64,000 nucleotides of DNA from an uncultured Oscillospiraceae bacterium (GCA_900542575.1 UQOE01000006.1:35654-99653); one strand, 5' to 3'; positions 17,543 through 25,873 are shown, counted from the stretch's first letter. Program-made: numbers and translations. Notes: generated from the sequence alone by a model not told the origin.

Positions 17543-17594
17543 CACCATTGACACACTAATGTCAATATTTATTTTGTCAGGTGTCTTGACACCT
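17537..17594. promoter_or_regulatory. Candidate NiaR operators between nadB and nadA
   Basis: Two dyads: ATTGACA (17547-17553) / TGTCAAT (17560-17566) with a six-base spacer, and AGGTGTC-TT-GACACCT (17579-17594). Extra TGACA/TGTCA half-sites occur at 17537-17541 and 17574-17579. They cover or abut both divergent -35 elements. Binding by NiaR is inferred from gene context. Confidence 0.65.
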
Positions 17595-17614
17595 AAATCC
17601 CGCCTCATTATGAT
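17586..17614 (+). promoter_or_regulatory. Promoter of nadA
   Basis: TTGACA (17586-17591), 17-base spacer, TATGAT (17609-17614). The -35 lies inside the AGGTGTCTTGACACCT palindrome, so a bound repressor would block it. Confidence 0.85.
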
Positions 17615-17680
17615 AGAAGAGGTTTTACAAACATTTTACCTGTGGAATTGCGCAGGTTTTCAAAAGGATGGAATCCATTT

Positions 17681-18601
17681 ATGCTGACAACAAGAGAAGT
17701 CCAGGACGAAATTCTTCGTCTGAAAAAGGAAAAAGATATCTGCATTCTGGTCCACGCCTACCAGAGCCATGACATCTGGGAGGTCGCAGACTATGTCGGC
17801 GACTCCTACGGTCTCAGTGTCCAGGCGTCCAAAGCTCCGAATCAGACCATCATCATGTGCGGTGTGCGCTTCATGGCGGAGACCTGCAAAATGCTCTCGC
17901 CGCAGAAAAAAGTGCTTCTGGCCAACCCCTCTGCGGGATGTCCTATGGCCGATCAGTACAGCGGCACCGATGTCCGGGAGCTCCGAAAGAAGTATCCAGG
18001 CAAGACTGTGGTCGCGTATATCAATACCACTGCGGAGACCAAGGCCCAGTGTGACGTCTGCGTCACCTCCTCTGCCGCAGTCCGCATCGTAAAAAATATG
18101 CCGGAGACCGACATCCTGTTCATTCCGGACGGCCAGCTTGGCCAGTGGGTTGCCGACCAGTGCCCGGAAAAAGATATCACTCTGGTCCGCGGCGGCTGCC
18201 CGACCCACCGCCGAATCACCGGACTGGAGGCCGAGGTCATGAAGAAGAACCACCCGAACGCCCTTCTTCTGGTTCATCCGGAGTGCCGCCCCGAAGTCAC
18301 TGCCCTCGCGGACTACGCAGGATCCACCACCGGCATCATGAACTTTGCTAAAAACAGCGACCACAAGGAATTTATTATCGGCACCGAGAACAGCATCGTG
18401 CAGCACCTCCAGATGGAGTGCCCGGACAAAGTCTTCTACGCCCTCTCCAAAGAGTGCGTCTGCCCGAACATGCGCATGACCACCCTCATGGATGTCTATC
18501 ACAGCGTCAAGGGAGACGGCGGCGAAGAGATCCGCATGAGCGATGAACTGATTGCATCCGCCCGCCGGCCCATCGACCGCATGATTGAACTGGGCGGTTA
18601 A
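17681..18601 (+). CDS. nadA: Quinolinate synthase NadA
   Basis: [4Fe-4S] enzyme that condenses iminoaspartate with dihydroxyacetone phosphate to quinolinate. 306 residues, normal length. HAYQSHDIWEVADYVGDSY and FMAETCKMLSP near the N-terminus (cluster Cys in the latter), NTTAETKAQCDVCVTSS, HPECRPEV with the second Cys, and SKECVCPNMRMTTL with the third. Divergent from nadB. The ATG at 17681 is used; the upstream reading frame has no ribosome site. Confidence 0.97.
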   Translation: MLTTREVQDEILRLKKEKDICILVHAYQSHDIWEVADYVGDSYGLSVQASKAPNQTIIMCGVRFMAETCKMLSPQKKVLLANPSAGCPMADQYSGTDVRELRKKYPGKTVVAYINTTAETKAQCDVCVTSSAAVRIVKNMPETDILFIPDGQLGQWVADQCPEKDITLVRGGCPTHRRITGLEAEVMKKNHPNALLLVHPECRPEVTALADYAGSTTGIMNFAKNSDHKEFIIGTENSIVQHLQMECPDKVFYALSKECVCPNMRMTTLMDVYHSVKGDGGEEIRMSDELIASARRPIDRMIELGG

Positions 18602-18615
18602 AAACAGAGAACTTC

Positions 18616-18655
18616 ACGGCGATCTGCTTGAGAGAGCAGGCCGCCGTTTTCTTTT
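18616..18655 (+). terminator. Terminator of nadA
   Basis: Stem ACGGCG-TCTGCT/AGCAG-CGCCGT with a short loop, followed by TTTTCTTTT. Confidence 0.82.
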
Positions 18656-18719
18656 GTCCGCTTTCAGCCGGCCGCCCATGGTCCCATCTGGTATACTGAA
18701 GAGGAAAGGAGTGTCACCC

Positions 18720-19232
18720 ATGAAACCGAATCTGGAAATTGAGCGAAAGTGGATGGTACATGACTGGCCCCACGCAGGCCTCCCACTGGTCAAAGAGGAA
18801 AGGATGCGGCAGGGATATATCACCACGGACCCCACAGTGCGCATTCGGGAAGAGGCCCGGACCGGCGGGGAGACCCATTATATATTATGTTTTAAATCGC
18901 ACGGGCTGCTGACCCGCAAAGAGATTGAGATCGAAATTACGAAAGAGGAATTTGCACAGCTGGAAGATCTCATCGGTCTGCCGCTCATTCCGAAGGTGCG
19001 CCGCACCTATCGGCTCCCGGACGGGCAGATGCTGGAGGTCAACCACGTCGACAAGGGTCAGCCCACCGAATTTTTCTACGCCGAAATCGAGTTTTCCTCC
19101 GAGGAGGCCGCCCGCTCTTTCGCTCCATCTGCGGATGCGCTGCAGGACTACCTGAACGACGACGTCACGGACCAGCCAGGCCAGTCCATGGCCGCCTACT
19201 GGTGCCAGACCAGGCTTGACCGCCATGCATGA
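18720..19232 (+). CDS. CYTH-domain protein (putative triphosphatase)
   Basis: CYTH/triphosphate tunnel metalloenzyme of 170 residues. NLEIERKW gives the family's ExExK motif at residues 5-9; TVRIREEA, HYILCFKSH, RKEIEIEI, KVRRTYRL, EVNHVDKG and FYAEIEFSS are the alternating charged strands that line the tunnel and bind triphosphate and metal. Bacterial members hydrolyse inorganic or nucleoside triphosphates; some are class IV adenylate cyclases, and the substrate here is not fixed. AAAGGAG precedes the ATG. The stop overlaps the next gene by 8 bases. Confidence 0.88.
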   Translation: MKPNLEIERKWMVHDWPHAGLPLVKEERMRQGYITTDPTVRIREEARTGGETHYILCFKSHGLLTRKEIEIEITKEEFAQLEDLIGLPLIPKVRRTYRLPDGQMLEVNHVDKGQPTEFFYAEIEFSSEEAARSFAPSADALQDYLNDDVTDQPGQSMAAYWCQTRLDRHA

Positions 19233-19527
19233 CGTCAAAATTACGGCGCTGCGCCGCACGGAATATCCGGAACTGATGAAGCAGTACGAGCTGCCCCTGG
19301 AAGAAGCCTGTACCGTACACGTGGGACAGACGTGGATCGCCAGGGAGGGGCGCTGCCCGGATGGGTTCTGTCAGAGTGCCTGGGAAACGCTGCGCCCCTT
19401 CGCCGAAGAGCTGGCCGAAGGGGGCGGAAATTTTTTCGGGGACTGGATGAAAAATCCACACTCCGCCCTGCTCTCCTGCAATGACGGCTTTCGCCCTGTG
19501 AGTTTCCTGTTGGAGATGCAGCCATAG
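19225..19527 (+). CDS. TIGR04076-like small protein
   Basis: Protein of 100 residues, function unknown. Its pattern, KITALRRTEYPELMKQY at the N-terminus, GRCPDGFCQSAWETLRP in the middle, GGNFFGDWM, then LLSCNDGFRPVSFLLE, fits the TIGR04076 family of small Cys-containing proteins found in anaerobes. Two Cys of the CPDGFC segment and one near the C-terminus (SCNDG) are kept and could bind metal. It overlaps the CYTH gene by 8 bases, so translation is coupled. An in-frame TTG nine bases earlier is a less likely start. Confidence 0.72.
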   Translation: MHDVKITALRRTEYPELMKQYELPLEEACTVHVGQTWIAREGRCPDGFCQSAWETLRPFAEELAEGGGNFFGDWMKNPHSALLSCNDGFRPVSFLLEMQP

Positions 19528-19530
19528 AAA

Positions 19531-19565
19531 AACCGGCCCCCCAGACGGGAGGCCGGCAGAAAAAG
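19531..19565. terminator. Bidirectional terminator between TIGR04076-like gene and hypB
   Basis: CCGGCC (19533-19538) pairs with GGCCGG (19551-19556), flanked by AAAAA on the left and AAAAA on the right, giving T runs in both directions for the two convergent units. Confidence 0.8.
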
Positions 19566-19577
19566 TATCTTCATTTG

Positions 19578-20246
19578 TTATTTGTTCCAGGCGTCAATCT
19601 GTTCGCGGAGATAGTCCTCGAAAGCGTCCATGCCCTCGCCGGTCTTGGCAGAGGCGAAGAAGATTTTGGCATCTGGGTTCAGATTGTGGACCCGCTCCAC
19701 CAGAGCGTCGTCATCGAACGGGAAATATTCCTTCGTGTCAATCTTGTTGATGAGTACGACGTTGGAAATGGTAAACATAAGCGGGTACTTGAGCGGCTTG
19801 TCGTCGCCCTCCGGAACCGAGAGAATTTCCAGGTTGATGGAGGAGCCTGTGTCGGTCTCTGCCGGGCAGACAAGATTGCCGATGTTTTCAAGGAAAAGGA
19901 CATCGAGGTCCTCCGTCGGGAACTCGCGGAGCGCTTCCATGGTCATCTCCGCATCCATGGCGCATTCGCCATTGGTGTGGACCTGGATGGTGCGAACGCC
20001 GGCCTTTTCCATGGTCTCGGCGTCGACGGTTGCATCGATATCGGCCTCCATGACACCGATCTTATATTTGTCCTTCAGGCTCTGAATGACATGCAGCAGC
20101 GTCGTAGTCTTTCCGGCACCCGGGGAAGCCATGACGTTGACCATGAAGGTTTTCTGCGCTTTCAGCTGTCTGCGGTTCTCCGCAGCAACCTTATCGTTTA
20201 ATTCAAAGACGCCTTTGTTGACGTCGATTACTTTCAGTTCAGCCAT
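19578..20246 (-). CDS. hypB: HypB-like nickel-insertion GTPase, paralog 1 (variant metal site)
   Basis: SIMIBI-class GTPase that in known systems delivers nickel to [NiFe]-hydrogenase (or urease-like targets) with HypA. 222 residues. Walker A ASPGAGKTTT (40-49), MEADIDATVDA, ENIGNLVCPAETD with the conserved Cys, and NKID for guanine recognition. The CH metal-binding pair of the family reads CA here (Cys95-Ala96 in NGECAMDAEM), so nickel binding may be changed. It overlaps its upstream paralog by 8 bases. No hypA or hydrogenase gene is in the window. Confidence 0.88.
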   Translation of the reverse strand: MAELKVIDVNKGVFELNDKVAAENRRQLKAQKTFMVNVMASPGAGKTTTLLHVIQSLKDKYKIGVMEADIDATVDAETMEKAGVRTIQVHTNGECAMDAEMTMEALREFPTEDLDVLFLENIGNLVCPAETDTGSSINLEILSVPEGDDKPLKYPLMFTISNVVLINKIDTKEYFPFDDDALVERVHNLNPDAKIFFASAKTGEGMDAFEDYLREQIDAWNK

Positions 20247-20913
20247 TTTTCTGCTCCTTTACTTTTTCGCGGATCCAGTCGCAGAACTCGTCCACGCCCT
20301 CGCCGGTTTTGGCGGAGATGGGAATGACTTTTGCGTTCGGATTCAGCTTTGCAATGTGCTCTCTGACCTTGTCCATGTCGAAGTCGAAGACCGGCATGGC
20401 ATCGCACTTGTTGACGAGAACCAGATTGCATTTTGTAAAGATGAGCGGATACTTCAGCGGCTTATCGTCGCCCTCCGGGACCGAGAGGATGCAGACATTC
20501 TCCTGGGAACCGGTGTCAAATTCTGCAGGACAGACCAGATTGCCGACGTTTTCCAGGAAGACAACATCCAGATTTTCTGCGCCGAGCTCCTTCAGGCCCT
20601 GGCGGGACATGTCCGCGTCCAGATGGCACATGCCGCCGGTGTGGAGCTGAATGGATTTGACGCCGGCATTGGCAATGGTCTTTGCGTCGACGTCAGAGTC
20701 AATATCGGCCTCCATGACGCCGATTTTCATCTCGTCCTTCAGGCGGGCAATGGTCGCCAGCAGCGTCGTGGTCTTGCCCGACCCGGGCGAAGACATGATG
20801 TTGATATAGAGCAGCTTATCTTTTTTCAGGCTGCCGCGGAGCACATTGGCGTCCGCGTCATTGTCGTCGAGAATGGATTTCTTGACGTCCAGAATTTTAA
20901 CAGAATCCGTCAT
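20239..20913 (-). CDS. hypB: HypB nickel-insertion GTPase, paralog 2 (canonical metal site)
   Basis: Second copy of the nickel-insertion GTPase, 224 residues, first in the pair. Walker A SSPGSGKTTT (41-50), MEADIDSDVDA, GGMCHLDADM with the intact Cys96-His97 metal site, and ENVGNLVCPAEFDTG. Neither copy has the N-terminal His-rich nickel store of some HypB proteins. Identity between the two is high, which suggests a local duplication. AAGGAGG precedes ATG 20913. A TATAAT (20940-20935) and an inverted repeat (20964-20985) lie upstream. Confidence 0.92.
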   Translation of the reverse strand: MTDSVKILDVKKSILDDNDADANVLRGSLKKDKLLYINIMSSPGSGKTTTLLATIARLKDEMKIGVMEADIDSDVDAKTIANAGVKSIQLHTGGMCHLDADMSRQGLKELGAENLDVVFLENVGNLVCPAEFDTGSQENVCILSVPEGDDKPLKYPLIFTKCNLVLVNKCDAMPVFDFDMDKVREHIAKLNPNAKVIPISAKTGEGVDEFCDWIREKVKEQKNG

Positions 20914-20963
20914 CAGGATTCCTCCTTACTTGAAATTATAAAAATTACTAGTTTATACTTGTA

Positions 20964-20985
20964 TTCTACAAGAGAGATTGTAGAA
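20964..20985. promoter_or_regulatory. Inverted repeat upstream of hypB pair
   Basis: TTCTACAA (20964-20971), GAGAGA, TTGTAGAA (20978-20985): perfect 8-base half-sites, 24 bases before a TATAAT on the minus strand. A candidate operator; the regulator is unknown. Confidence 0.5.
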
Positions 20986-21067
20986 ATTCAACCGATATTC
21001 TGGGACATTTTTTGAATCCTTGTTCACAGAATTGTCTGATTTGTGACAACCCAGGAGGTCGATACCC

Positions 21068-21892
21068 ATGCACAAGCCCAAAGCCATTTTTCTCGACCTG
21101 GACGGCACCCTGCTCTCCGGCGACAAGACCATTCCGGCCGAAAATACGGCCGCCATTCAGGAGGCCGCACAGCTGGGGACCCAAATTGTACTCTGCAGCG
21201 GCCGGCCTCCGGTCACCATGCAGAATATCATCCGGGAACTGGGGCTGGACACCCTTGGCGGAACCGCCATTTGCTTCAACGGCGCTGCCCTCTACGACTG
21301 CGGAAATGGGCGCATGCTTCAGGCATCCCGGCTCGATCCTGATCTGGTCCGCGCAGTTTTTTCCGAAGCAGATGCCCTTGGCATTCACACACAGGTCTAT
21401 GACGCCGGCGGACTTGTCACCCGTTCTATGGATCGGGAGACAGAATTCTACATGAAGACCACCGGCATTCCGGACCGCCTGCTGCCCTCACTCCCGGACG
21501 GACTTACGGAGATGCCGTGCAAAATGCTCTGTATCTCGCTGGATGATCCGGATCGCCTGGAGACGCTGAAGCAGCGCCTGCTTGCTTCTTATGGCGCACG
21601 GATTAATGTGTTTTACTCCTCGGAATCCTTTTTGGAGATCGTCCGCACCGGCGTCGACAAAGGGAGTGGCATCCGACAGCTCTGCCGGCTTCTGCAGATA
21701 TCCCCGGAGGACACGATCGGCGTCGGCGACTCCGAAAATGATCTTTCCATGCTGCACACCGTCGGTTTCGCCTGCTGCATGGCCAACGGCACCGGGGAAT
21801 GCAAGGCGGCAGCCGACTATATTACAGAGCGGGACTGCGACCACGGCGGCGTGGCCGAGGTCATCCGCAGATTTCTCCTGGAGGTATCCTGA
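21068..21892 (+). CDS. Cof-type HAD phosphatase
   Basis: HAD-IIB family hydrolase, 274 residues, acting on sugar phosphates or other small phosphorylated compounds in the cytoplasm. Motif I FLDLDGTLL (Asp nucleophile), motif II LCSGRPP, a C2-type cap domain (about 85-190), motif III Lys in VDKGSGIRQL, and motif IV GVGDSENDLSML. GGAGG precedes the ATG. Its TGA overlaps the ATG of the next gene, so the two are translated together; the substrate cannot be told. Confidence 0.92.
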   Translation: MHKPKAIFLDLDGTLLSGDKTIPAENTAAIQEAAQLGTQIVLCSGRPPVTMQNIIRELGLDTLGGTAICFNGAALYDCGNGRMLQASRLDPDLVRAVFSEADALGIHTQVYDAGGLVTRSMDRETEFYMKTTGIPDRLLPSLPDGLTEMPCKMLCISLDDPDRLETLKQRLLASYGARINVFYSSESFLEIVRTGVDKGSGIRQLCRLLQISPEDTIGVGDSENDLSMLHTVGFACCMANGTGECKAAADYITERDCDHGGVAEVIRRFLLEVS

Positions 21893-22413
21893 TGCGCAGA
21901 CTTCTCATTGTCATCGATATGCAGAATGATTTCATTGACGGCGCCCTCGGCACGCCGGAGGCAGAGGCCATCGTCCCGGCTGTTGCGGACAAAATCCGTT
22001 CCTATCCGTCCGCCGACGTCTTCGCCACCCGTGACACCCATCCGGAGAATTATCTGGAGACCCAGGAGGGAAAGAATCTGCCGGTTCCCCACTGCATTGC
22101 GGGGACAAAAGGCTGGGAGATTGCCCCGTCCCTCGCACCGCTCATTCCGGAAGACCACGTTTTTGACAAACCCACGTTCGGCTCCACCGACCTCGCCGCA
22201 TTTCTCGCCGCGGAGAACCGGAAAGCGCCCCTTGAGCTGGAGCTGGTCGGCCTCTGCACCGATATCTGCGTCGTCTCCAACGCCCTGCTGCTGAAAGCCG
22301 TTATGCCGGAAGTCCCCATTACGGTGGACAGCGCCTGCTGCGCCGGAGTCACTCCGGAGAAACACGCCGCAGCTCTTGCGACCATGCAGAGCTGCCAGAT
22401 CCAGGTGAAATAA
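21892..22413 (+). CDS. Nicotinamidase/isochorismatase-family cysteine hydrolase
   Basis: Cysteine hydrolase of 173 residues. LLIVIDMQNDFIDGALG holds the catalytic Asp, ATRDTHPENY the metal-binding region, FDKPTFGS the catalytic Lys, and LVGLCTDICVVSNALL the nucleophilic Cys. The arrangement is that of PncA-type nicotinamidases, which would salvage nicotinamide to nicotinic acid, the signal read by NiaR. The assignment to nicotinamide is inference; the fold also serves isochorismate and other amides. It overlaps the Cof gene by one base. Confidence 0.82.
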   Translation: MRRLLIVIDMQNDFIDGALGTPEAEAIVPAVADKIRSYPSADVFATRDTHPENYLETQEGKNLPVPHCIAGTKGWEIAPSLAPLIPEDHVFDKPTFGSTDLAAFLAAENRKAPLELELVGLCTDICVVSNALLLKAVMPEVPITVDSACCAGVTPEKHAAALATMQSCQIQVK

Positions 22414-22455
22414 GGGCGCATTCCGCTGGATTAGTACCTGATCGTCCTATATAAA

Positions 22456-22542
22456 AAAACCGGTACCAGGATTTTTGATCGTAAGCCGTTCTATGATTAA
22501 ATATCTGGTACCGGTTTTCTGTATTTTGAAGTCCGGTACCAG
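22456..22542. repeat. Repeated CCGGTACCAG elements with long hairpin
   Basis: AAAACCGGTACCAG (22456-22469) is perfectly complementary to CTGGTACCGGTTTT (22505-22518), leaving a 35-base loop; a further CCGGTACCAG lies at 22533-22542 and a GGGTACCA near 22587. The hairpin ends in TTTT and could terminate the plus-strand operon. Confidence 0.6.
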
Positions 22543-22611
22543 AAAGGACCTCAAAAGCCGGGCCTGACGGTTCCTATAGCCAAATCGGGTACCACAGGAG
22601 AAAAGAAAATA

Positions 22612-22642
22612 GATGCCCCTCTGTAAAGCACAGGGGAGCATC
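22612..22642 (-). terminator. Terminator of thrH
   Basis: Stem GATGC-CCCTCTG/CAGGGG-GCATC with a seven-base loop, followed on the minus strand by TATTTTCTTTTC. Confidence 0.8.
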
Positions 22643-22658
22643 CATGCATAACTTTTGT

Positions 22659-23261
22659 TTAGCCCAGATTTTCCTTAATGGCAGCCAGGAGCTCATCGTA
22701 CTCCTCAAAGGCCGGAATTTCCGGATATTCGGCTTTAATGGCGTCCGTAGACTTGAACAGGAAGCCCGCTTTCGATGCCTGAATCATGCCGATATCGTTG
22801 TGGGAGTCGCCGCTGGCAATGGTATCAAAGCCGCAGGACTGCAGCGCCTTCACGGTAGTCAGTTTGGACTGTTTGCAGCGCATTTTGAAGCCGGTAATCT
22901 CACCGTCATCGGCGACAACCAGCTCGTTGCAGAAGATGGTGGGCATGCCGAGCTTTTTCATGAGCGGACCGGCGAACTGCGTAAAGGTATCACTCAAAAT
23001 GATGACCTGGGTCAGGCTGCGGAGCTCATCGAGGAACTCTTTGGCGCCGGGCATCGGATCGATCGTGGCGATGACGTCCTGGACTTCTTTCAGGCCGAGG
23101 CCGTGTTCCTTCAGAATATTCAGGCGGAATTTCATGAGCTTATCGTAATCCGGCTCATCGCGTGTGGTGCGTTTCAGCTCCGGAATGCCGCTGGCCTCCG
23201 AGAACGCAATCCAGATTTCGGGGACGAGTACCCCTTCCATGTCCAAACAAACAATATCCAT
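22659..23261 (-). CDS. thrH: Phosphoserine phosphatase/homoserine phosphotransferase ThrH
   Basis: HAD-family enzyme of 200 residues. VCLDMEGVLVPE is the ThrH version of motif I (DMEG where SerB has DMDST), IILSDTFTQF motif II, then Lys in CKQSKLTTV and ASGDSHNDIGMI motif IV. In Pseudomonas ThrH dephosphorylates phosphoserine and can move the phosphate to homoserine. No other serine or threonine gene is near, so the physiological role is open. Single gene with its own promoter and terminator. Confidence 0.93.
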   Translation of the reverse strand: MDIVCLDMEGVLVPEIWIAFSEASGIPELKRTTRDEPDYDKLMKFRLNILKEHGLGLKEVQDVIATIDPMPGAKEFLDELRSLTQVIILSDTFTQFAGPLMKKLGMPTIFCNELVVADDGEITGFKMRCKQSKLTTVKALQSCGFDTIASGDSHNDIGMIQASKAGFLFKSTDAIKAEYPEIPAFEEYDELLAAIKENLG

Positions 23262-23309
23262 AGTGACGAAGTCCTTTCCTCATCGTTCATCTTGAAAACT
23301 AATGAGGCT

Positions 23310-23338
23310 ATGATAGTACATTTCGCAGGGACATTCAA
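23310..23338 (-). promoter_or_regulatory. Promoter of thrH
   Basis: TTGAAT (23338-23333), 17-base spacer, TATCAT (23315-23310) on the minus strand, about 50 bases before the start. Confidence 0.7.
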
Positions 23339-23381
23339 GCGCTCTCGAACTCAATATTCTGAATCCGCACCTCTCTGTCGC

Positions 23382-24992
23382 CTAGCTTTTAAACAGCGTC
23401 TTCAGGATTCCTCTTGCCAGAGACGCACCGAGGTTTCCGCCTATAGTCTTCCCGGCGGAACCGAATTTGCTGCCCACCGACTTGCCAATCTCCCGGCCGA
23501 TGCTGCCGGCGGTGGAGCTGGCGACGCTTCGGACGGCGCTCTTGCGCTGCTTTTCCCTGCGCGTGCGCTCCCGCTCCTCCTCTTTTGCGGATGCAGCCTC
23601 TGCGCGCGCCTTTCGGGCGGCCTCGGTTTTCGCCAGGGCGGCCTGCTCCTTTGCGCGGGCGGCGTTCTCCTGAGCCCTCTGTTTTTCCGCTTCGGCTTCC
23701 AGATTCTTCCGCTCCAGAAATTCGTAGGCAGAGTCGCGGTCTACGGAGTCGGAGTATTTGGTATTTAGGGCGGATCCCGCAATTTGGGCGGTGCGGACCG
23801 CCTCATCGAGCAAGCCCATCTGGGACTCCGGGGGCAGGATGCGGGTTCTCTGGACCACCGTAGGAATGCCCTGGTCATCCAGGACCGAGACCAGCGCCTC
23901 ACCGATTCCGAGATTCTGCAGCGTCTCGGCGGTGTCAAACTCCGGGTTGGCTCGGAACGACGCGGCGGCGCTCTTGATGCTCTTCTGCTCTGCAGGCGTG
24001 TAGGCGTGCAGAGCATGCTGCACCTTGTTGCCGAGCTGAGCCAGGACATCGTCCGGAATGTCCGACGGCGTCTGAGTAATAAAGTAGATGCCGATGCCTT
24101 TGGATCGAATTAATTTGACCACCTGCGAAACCTTCTCCTTCAGCGGCTTCGAGGCGCTGTCAAAGAGCAGATGGGCCTCATCGAAGAAAAAGACGAGTTT
24201 CGGCCGGTCCAAGTCGCCGACCTCGGGGAGGGTCTCGTAGAGCTCCGAGAGCATCCAGAGCAGATACGTGGAGTACATAGTCGGATGGAGCGCCAGTGTG
24301 CGGCAGTCCAGAACGTTGATGACGCCGAATCCGGTGGCGGGATCTGTCCGGATCCAGTCCCGGACATCCAGTGCCGGTTCGCCGAAGAAGAGATCTCCGC
24401 CGTCGGTCTCCAGCTGCAGAAGCTTCCGCTGGATAGCCCCAATTGACTGCTTTGGAATATTTCCATATTTCGCAGAATACTCCTGCGCATGCTCTCCTGT
24501 GTACTGGAGCATAGAGCGCATATCTTTGGTGTCGAGGAGGAGCAGACCCTCTTCGTCCGCAATGCGGAAGACGATATCAAGGATTCCCTCCTGGGTCTCG
24601 TTGAGCTCGAGGATACGTGACAGCAGCAGCGGGCCCATTTCCGTAACGGTGGTCCGAAGCGGCATCCCCTCTTTGGCATAGACGTCCCAAAACTCCGTTG
24701 GGAATCCCCGAAAGGCAAAGCCTTCTTCTCTCAGACCCATGCTGTCCATGGACTGTTTGACCCGTTCCGATTCGCTGCCGGGGAGAACCATGCCGGAGAG
24801 ATCTCCCTTGACATCTGCGAGAAAGACCGGCACACCGGCCTCGGAGAAGGACTCCGCCATCACCTTGAGCGTAACCGTCTTGCCCGTGCCGGTGGCCCCT
24901 GCAATGAGGCCGTGGCGATTCGCCATTTGGGGAAGCAAAACGACTTTTTCCTCCCCCGCTTTTCCAAGAAATACTTTTCCGTCCTGAAACAT
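23382..24992 (-). CDS. HerA-like ATPase, DUF853 family (YjgR-like)
   Basis: P-loop ATPase of 536 residues related to the HerA/FtsK class. Walker A AGATGTGKTVTLK near residue 32, VFLADVKGDLSG, and Walker B KLVFFFDEAHLLF near 255, with a sensor region YFITQTPSDIPDDV. The last 130 residues are an Ala/Glu/Lys/Arg-rich coiled coil (about 415-490) and a Gly-rich tail. YjgR proteins are widespread but their role is not settled; DNA handling is inferred from the HerA relation. AGAGGAG precedes the ATG. Monocistronic. Confidence 0.9.
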   Translation of the reverse strand: MFQDGKVFLGKAGEEKVVLLPQMANRHGLIAGATGTGKTVTLKVMAESFSEAGVPVFLADVKGDLSGMVLPGSESERVKQSMDSMGLREEGFAFRGFPTEFWDVYAKEGMPLRTTVTEMGPLLLSRILELNETQEGILDIVFRIADEEGLLLLDTKDMRSMLQYTGEHAQEYSAKYGNIPKQSIGAIQRKLLQLETDGGDLFFGEPALDVRDWIRTDPATGFGVINVLDCRTLALHPTMYSTYLLWMLSELYETLPEVGDLDRPKLVFFFDEAHLLFDSASKPLKEKVSQVVKLIRSKGIGIYFITQTPSDIPDDVLAQLGNKVQHALHAYTPAEQKSIKSAAASFRANPEFDTAETLQNLGIGEALVSVLDDQGIPTVVQRTRILPPESQMGLLDEAVRTAQIAGSALNTKYSDSVDRDSAYEFLERKNLEAEAEKQRAQENAARAKEQAALAKTEAARKARAEAASAKEEERERTRREKQRKSAVRSVASSTAGSIGREIGKSVGSKFGSAGKTIGGNLGASLARGILKTLFKS

Positions 24993-25071
24993 AGGCGTCT
25001 CCTCTCATTGATTTCTGCGTCCAGCTTACCATATTCCGGCAAAACTGTCGCCGCCCTGTTTTCCGGAAAAG

Positions 25072-25113
25072 AAGAAAAAAATACGGCAGCCCGCTTTTTC
25101 GAGCAGACTGCCG
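25072..25113 (-). terminator. Terminator of six-span membrane protein gene
   Basis: CGGCAG (25084-25089) pairs with CTGCCG (25108-25113), inner pairs extend it, followed on the minus strand by ATTTTTTTC. Confidence 0.78.
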
Positions 25114-25122
25114 CAGATATGT

Positions 25123-25803
25123 TTATTTCACTTCGTAGTAATAGTCGTCGCTCTTTGGCTGTTCGTCACAGAGAAAGACCAGCCAGCTCAGGAAGAAAGA
25201 GGCGGCGAGGAAGAACAGTACTGTGAGCACAATGACCCAGAGCGGGCGGGACAGGATGTCCAGAAATGAGTACGGGTTGGTACTGAAATTGAAATAGACC
25301 AGCGGGGCAAAAAGCGCGGAATAGACAAGACATACGCCGACCGGCCACCAGACATTTCGAAAACGGATACGCGGGTGCTGTTCAAACAGGACAAACGAGA
25401 GAAAAGCCAGGATTGGCACCAGAAAATGCAGGAACAGGCTGGAACCCAGGAACATGCTCTTGAGGTAGCCCTCGGATGGACCCTGGAGAATGATAACCGT
25501 TGCAAAGACGATAACCAGCAGCGAAGTAGAAGTATAGGACAGGGCTTTCACCGTGCCGGAGAGTTCCTCCCGTTTTCTCTGCAGACAGTGCCGGGCGCAG
25601 CGAATGACAACTGCAGACGTGACTACAGCGAAAAGATTTGCGAGCACGCCGAACTTCAGAAGCGCTGTCAGATGGTACGTGGCGAATTCTATAATGATGC
25701 CTATGACGGCAAAGAGAATGAGAAGAAGGTTGCAGAGGATTGCGCCAACCAATTTTCCGCGGTTGAACAGAACCGAGGCCCCCTGCGGGAGCTTACGAGG
25801 CAT
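25123..25803 (-). CDS. Six-span membrane protein (Pr6Pr/FAR-17a-like pattern)
   Basis: Integral membrane protein of 226 residues with six hydrophobic segments (about 18-42, 47-67, 83-105, 115-137, 150-170, 185-210). Segments four to five carry LHFLVPILAFLSFVLFEQ and a NPYSFLDIL turn, the order seen in Pr6Pr/FAR-17a-type membrane proteins, some of which are hydrolases of hydroxy fatty acid esters. That match is by pattern only. ATG 25803 follows AAGGAGG. Divergent from an AraC-type regulator 134 bases away, a possible regulator-target pair. Confidence 0.7.
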   Translation of the reverse strand: MPRKLPQGASVLFNRGKLVGAILCNLLLILFAVIGIIIEFATYHLTALLKFGVLANLFAVVTSAVVIRCARHCLQRKREELSGTVKALSYTSTSLLVIVFATVIILQGPSEGYLKSMFLGSSLFLHFLVPILAFLSFVLFEQHPRIRFRNVWWPVGVCLVYSALFAPLVYFNFSTNPYSFLDILSRPLWVIVLTVLFFLAASFFLSWLVFLCDEQPKSDDYYYEVK

Positions 25804-25873
25804 ATCAGCCCCTCCTTTCTGTCCCCATTGTACCGACAGATTGTGAATGATCCATGTCGAATTGGAAAATTGG

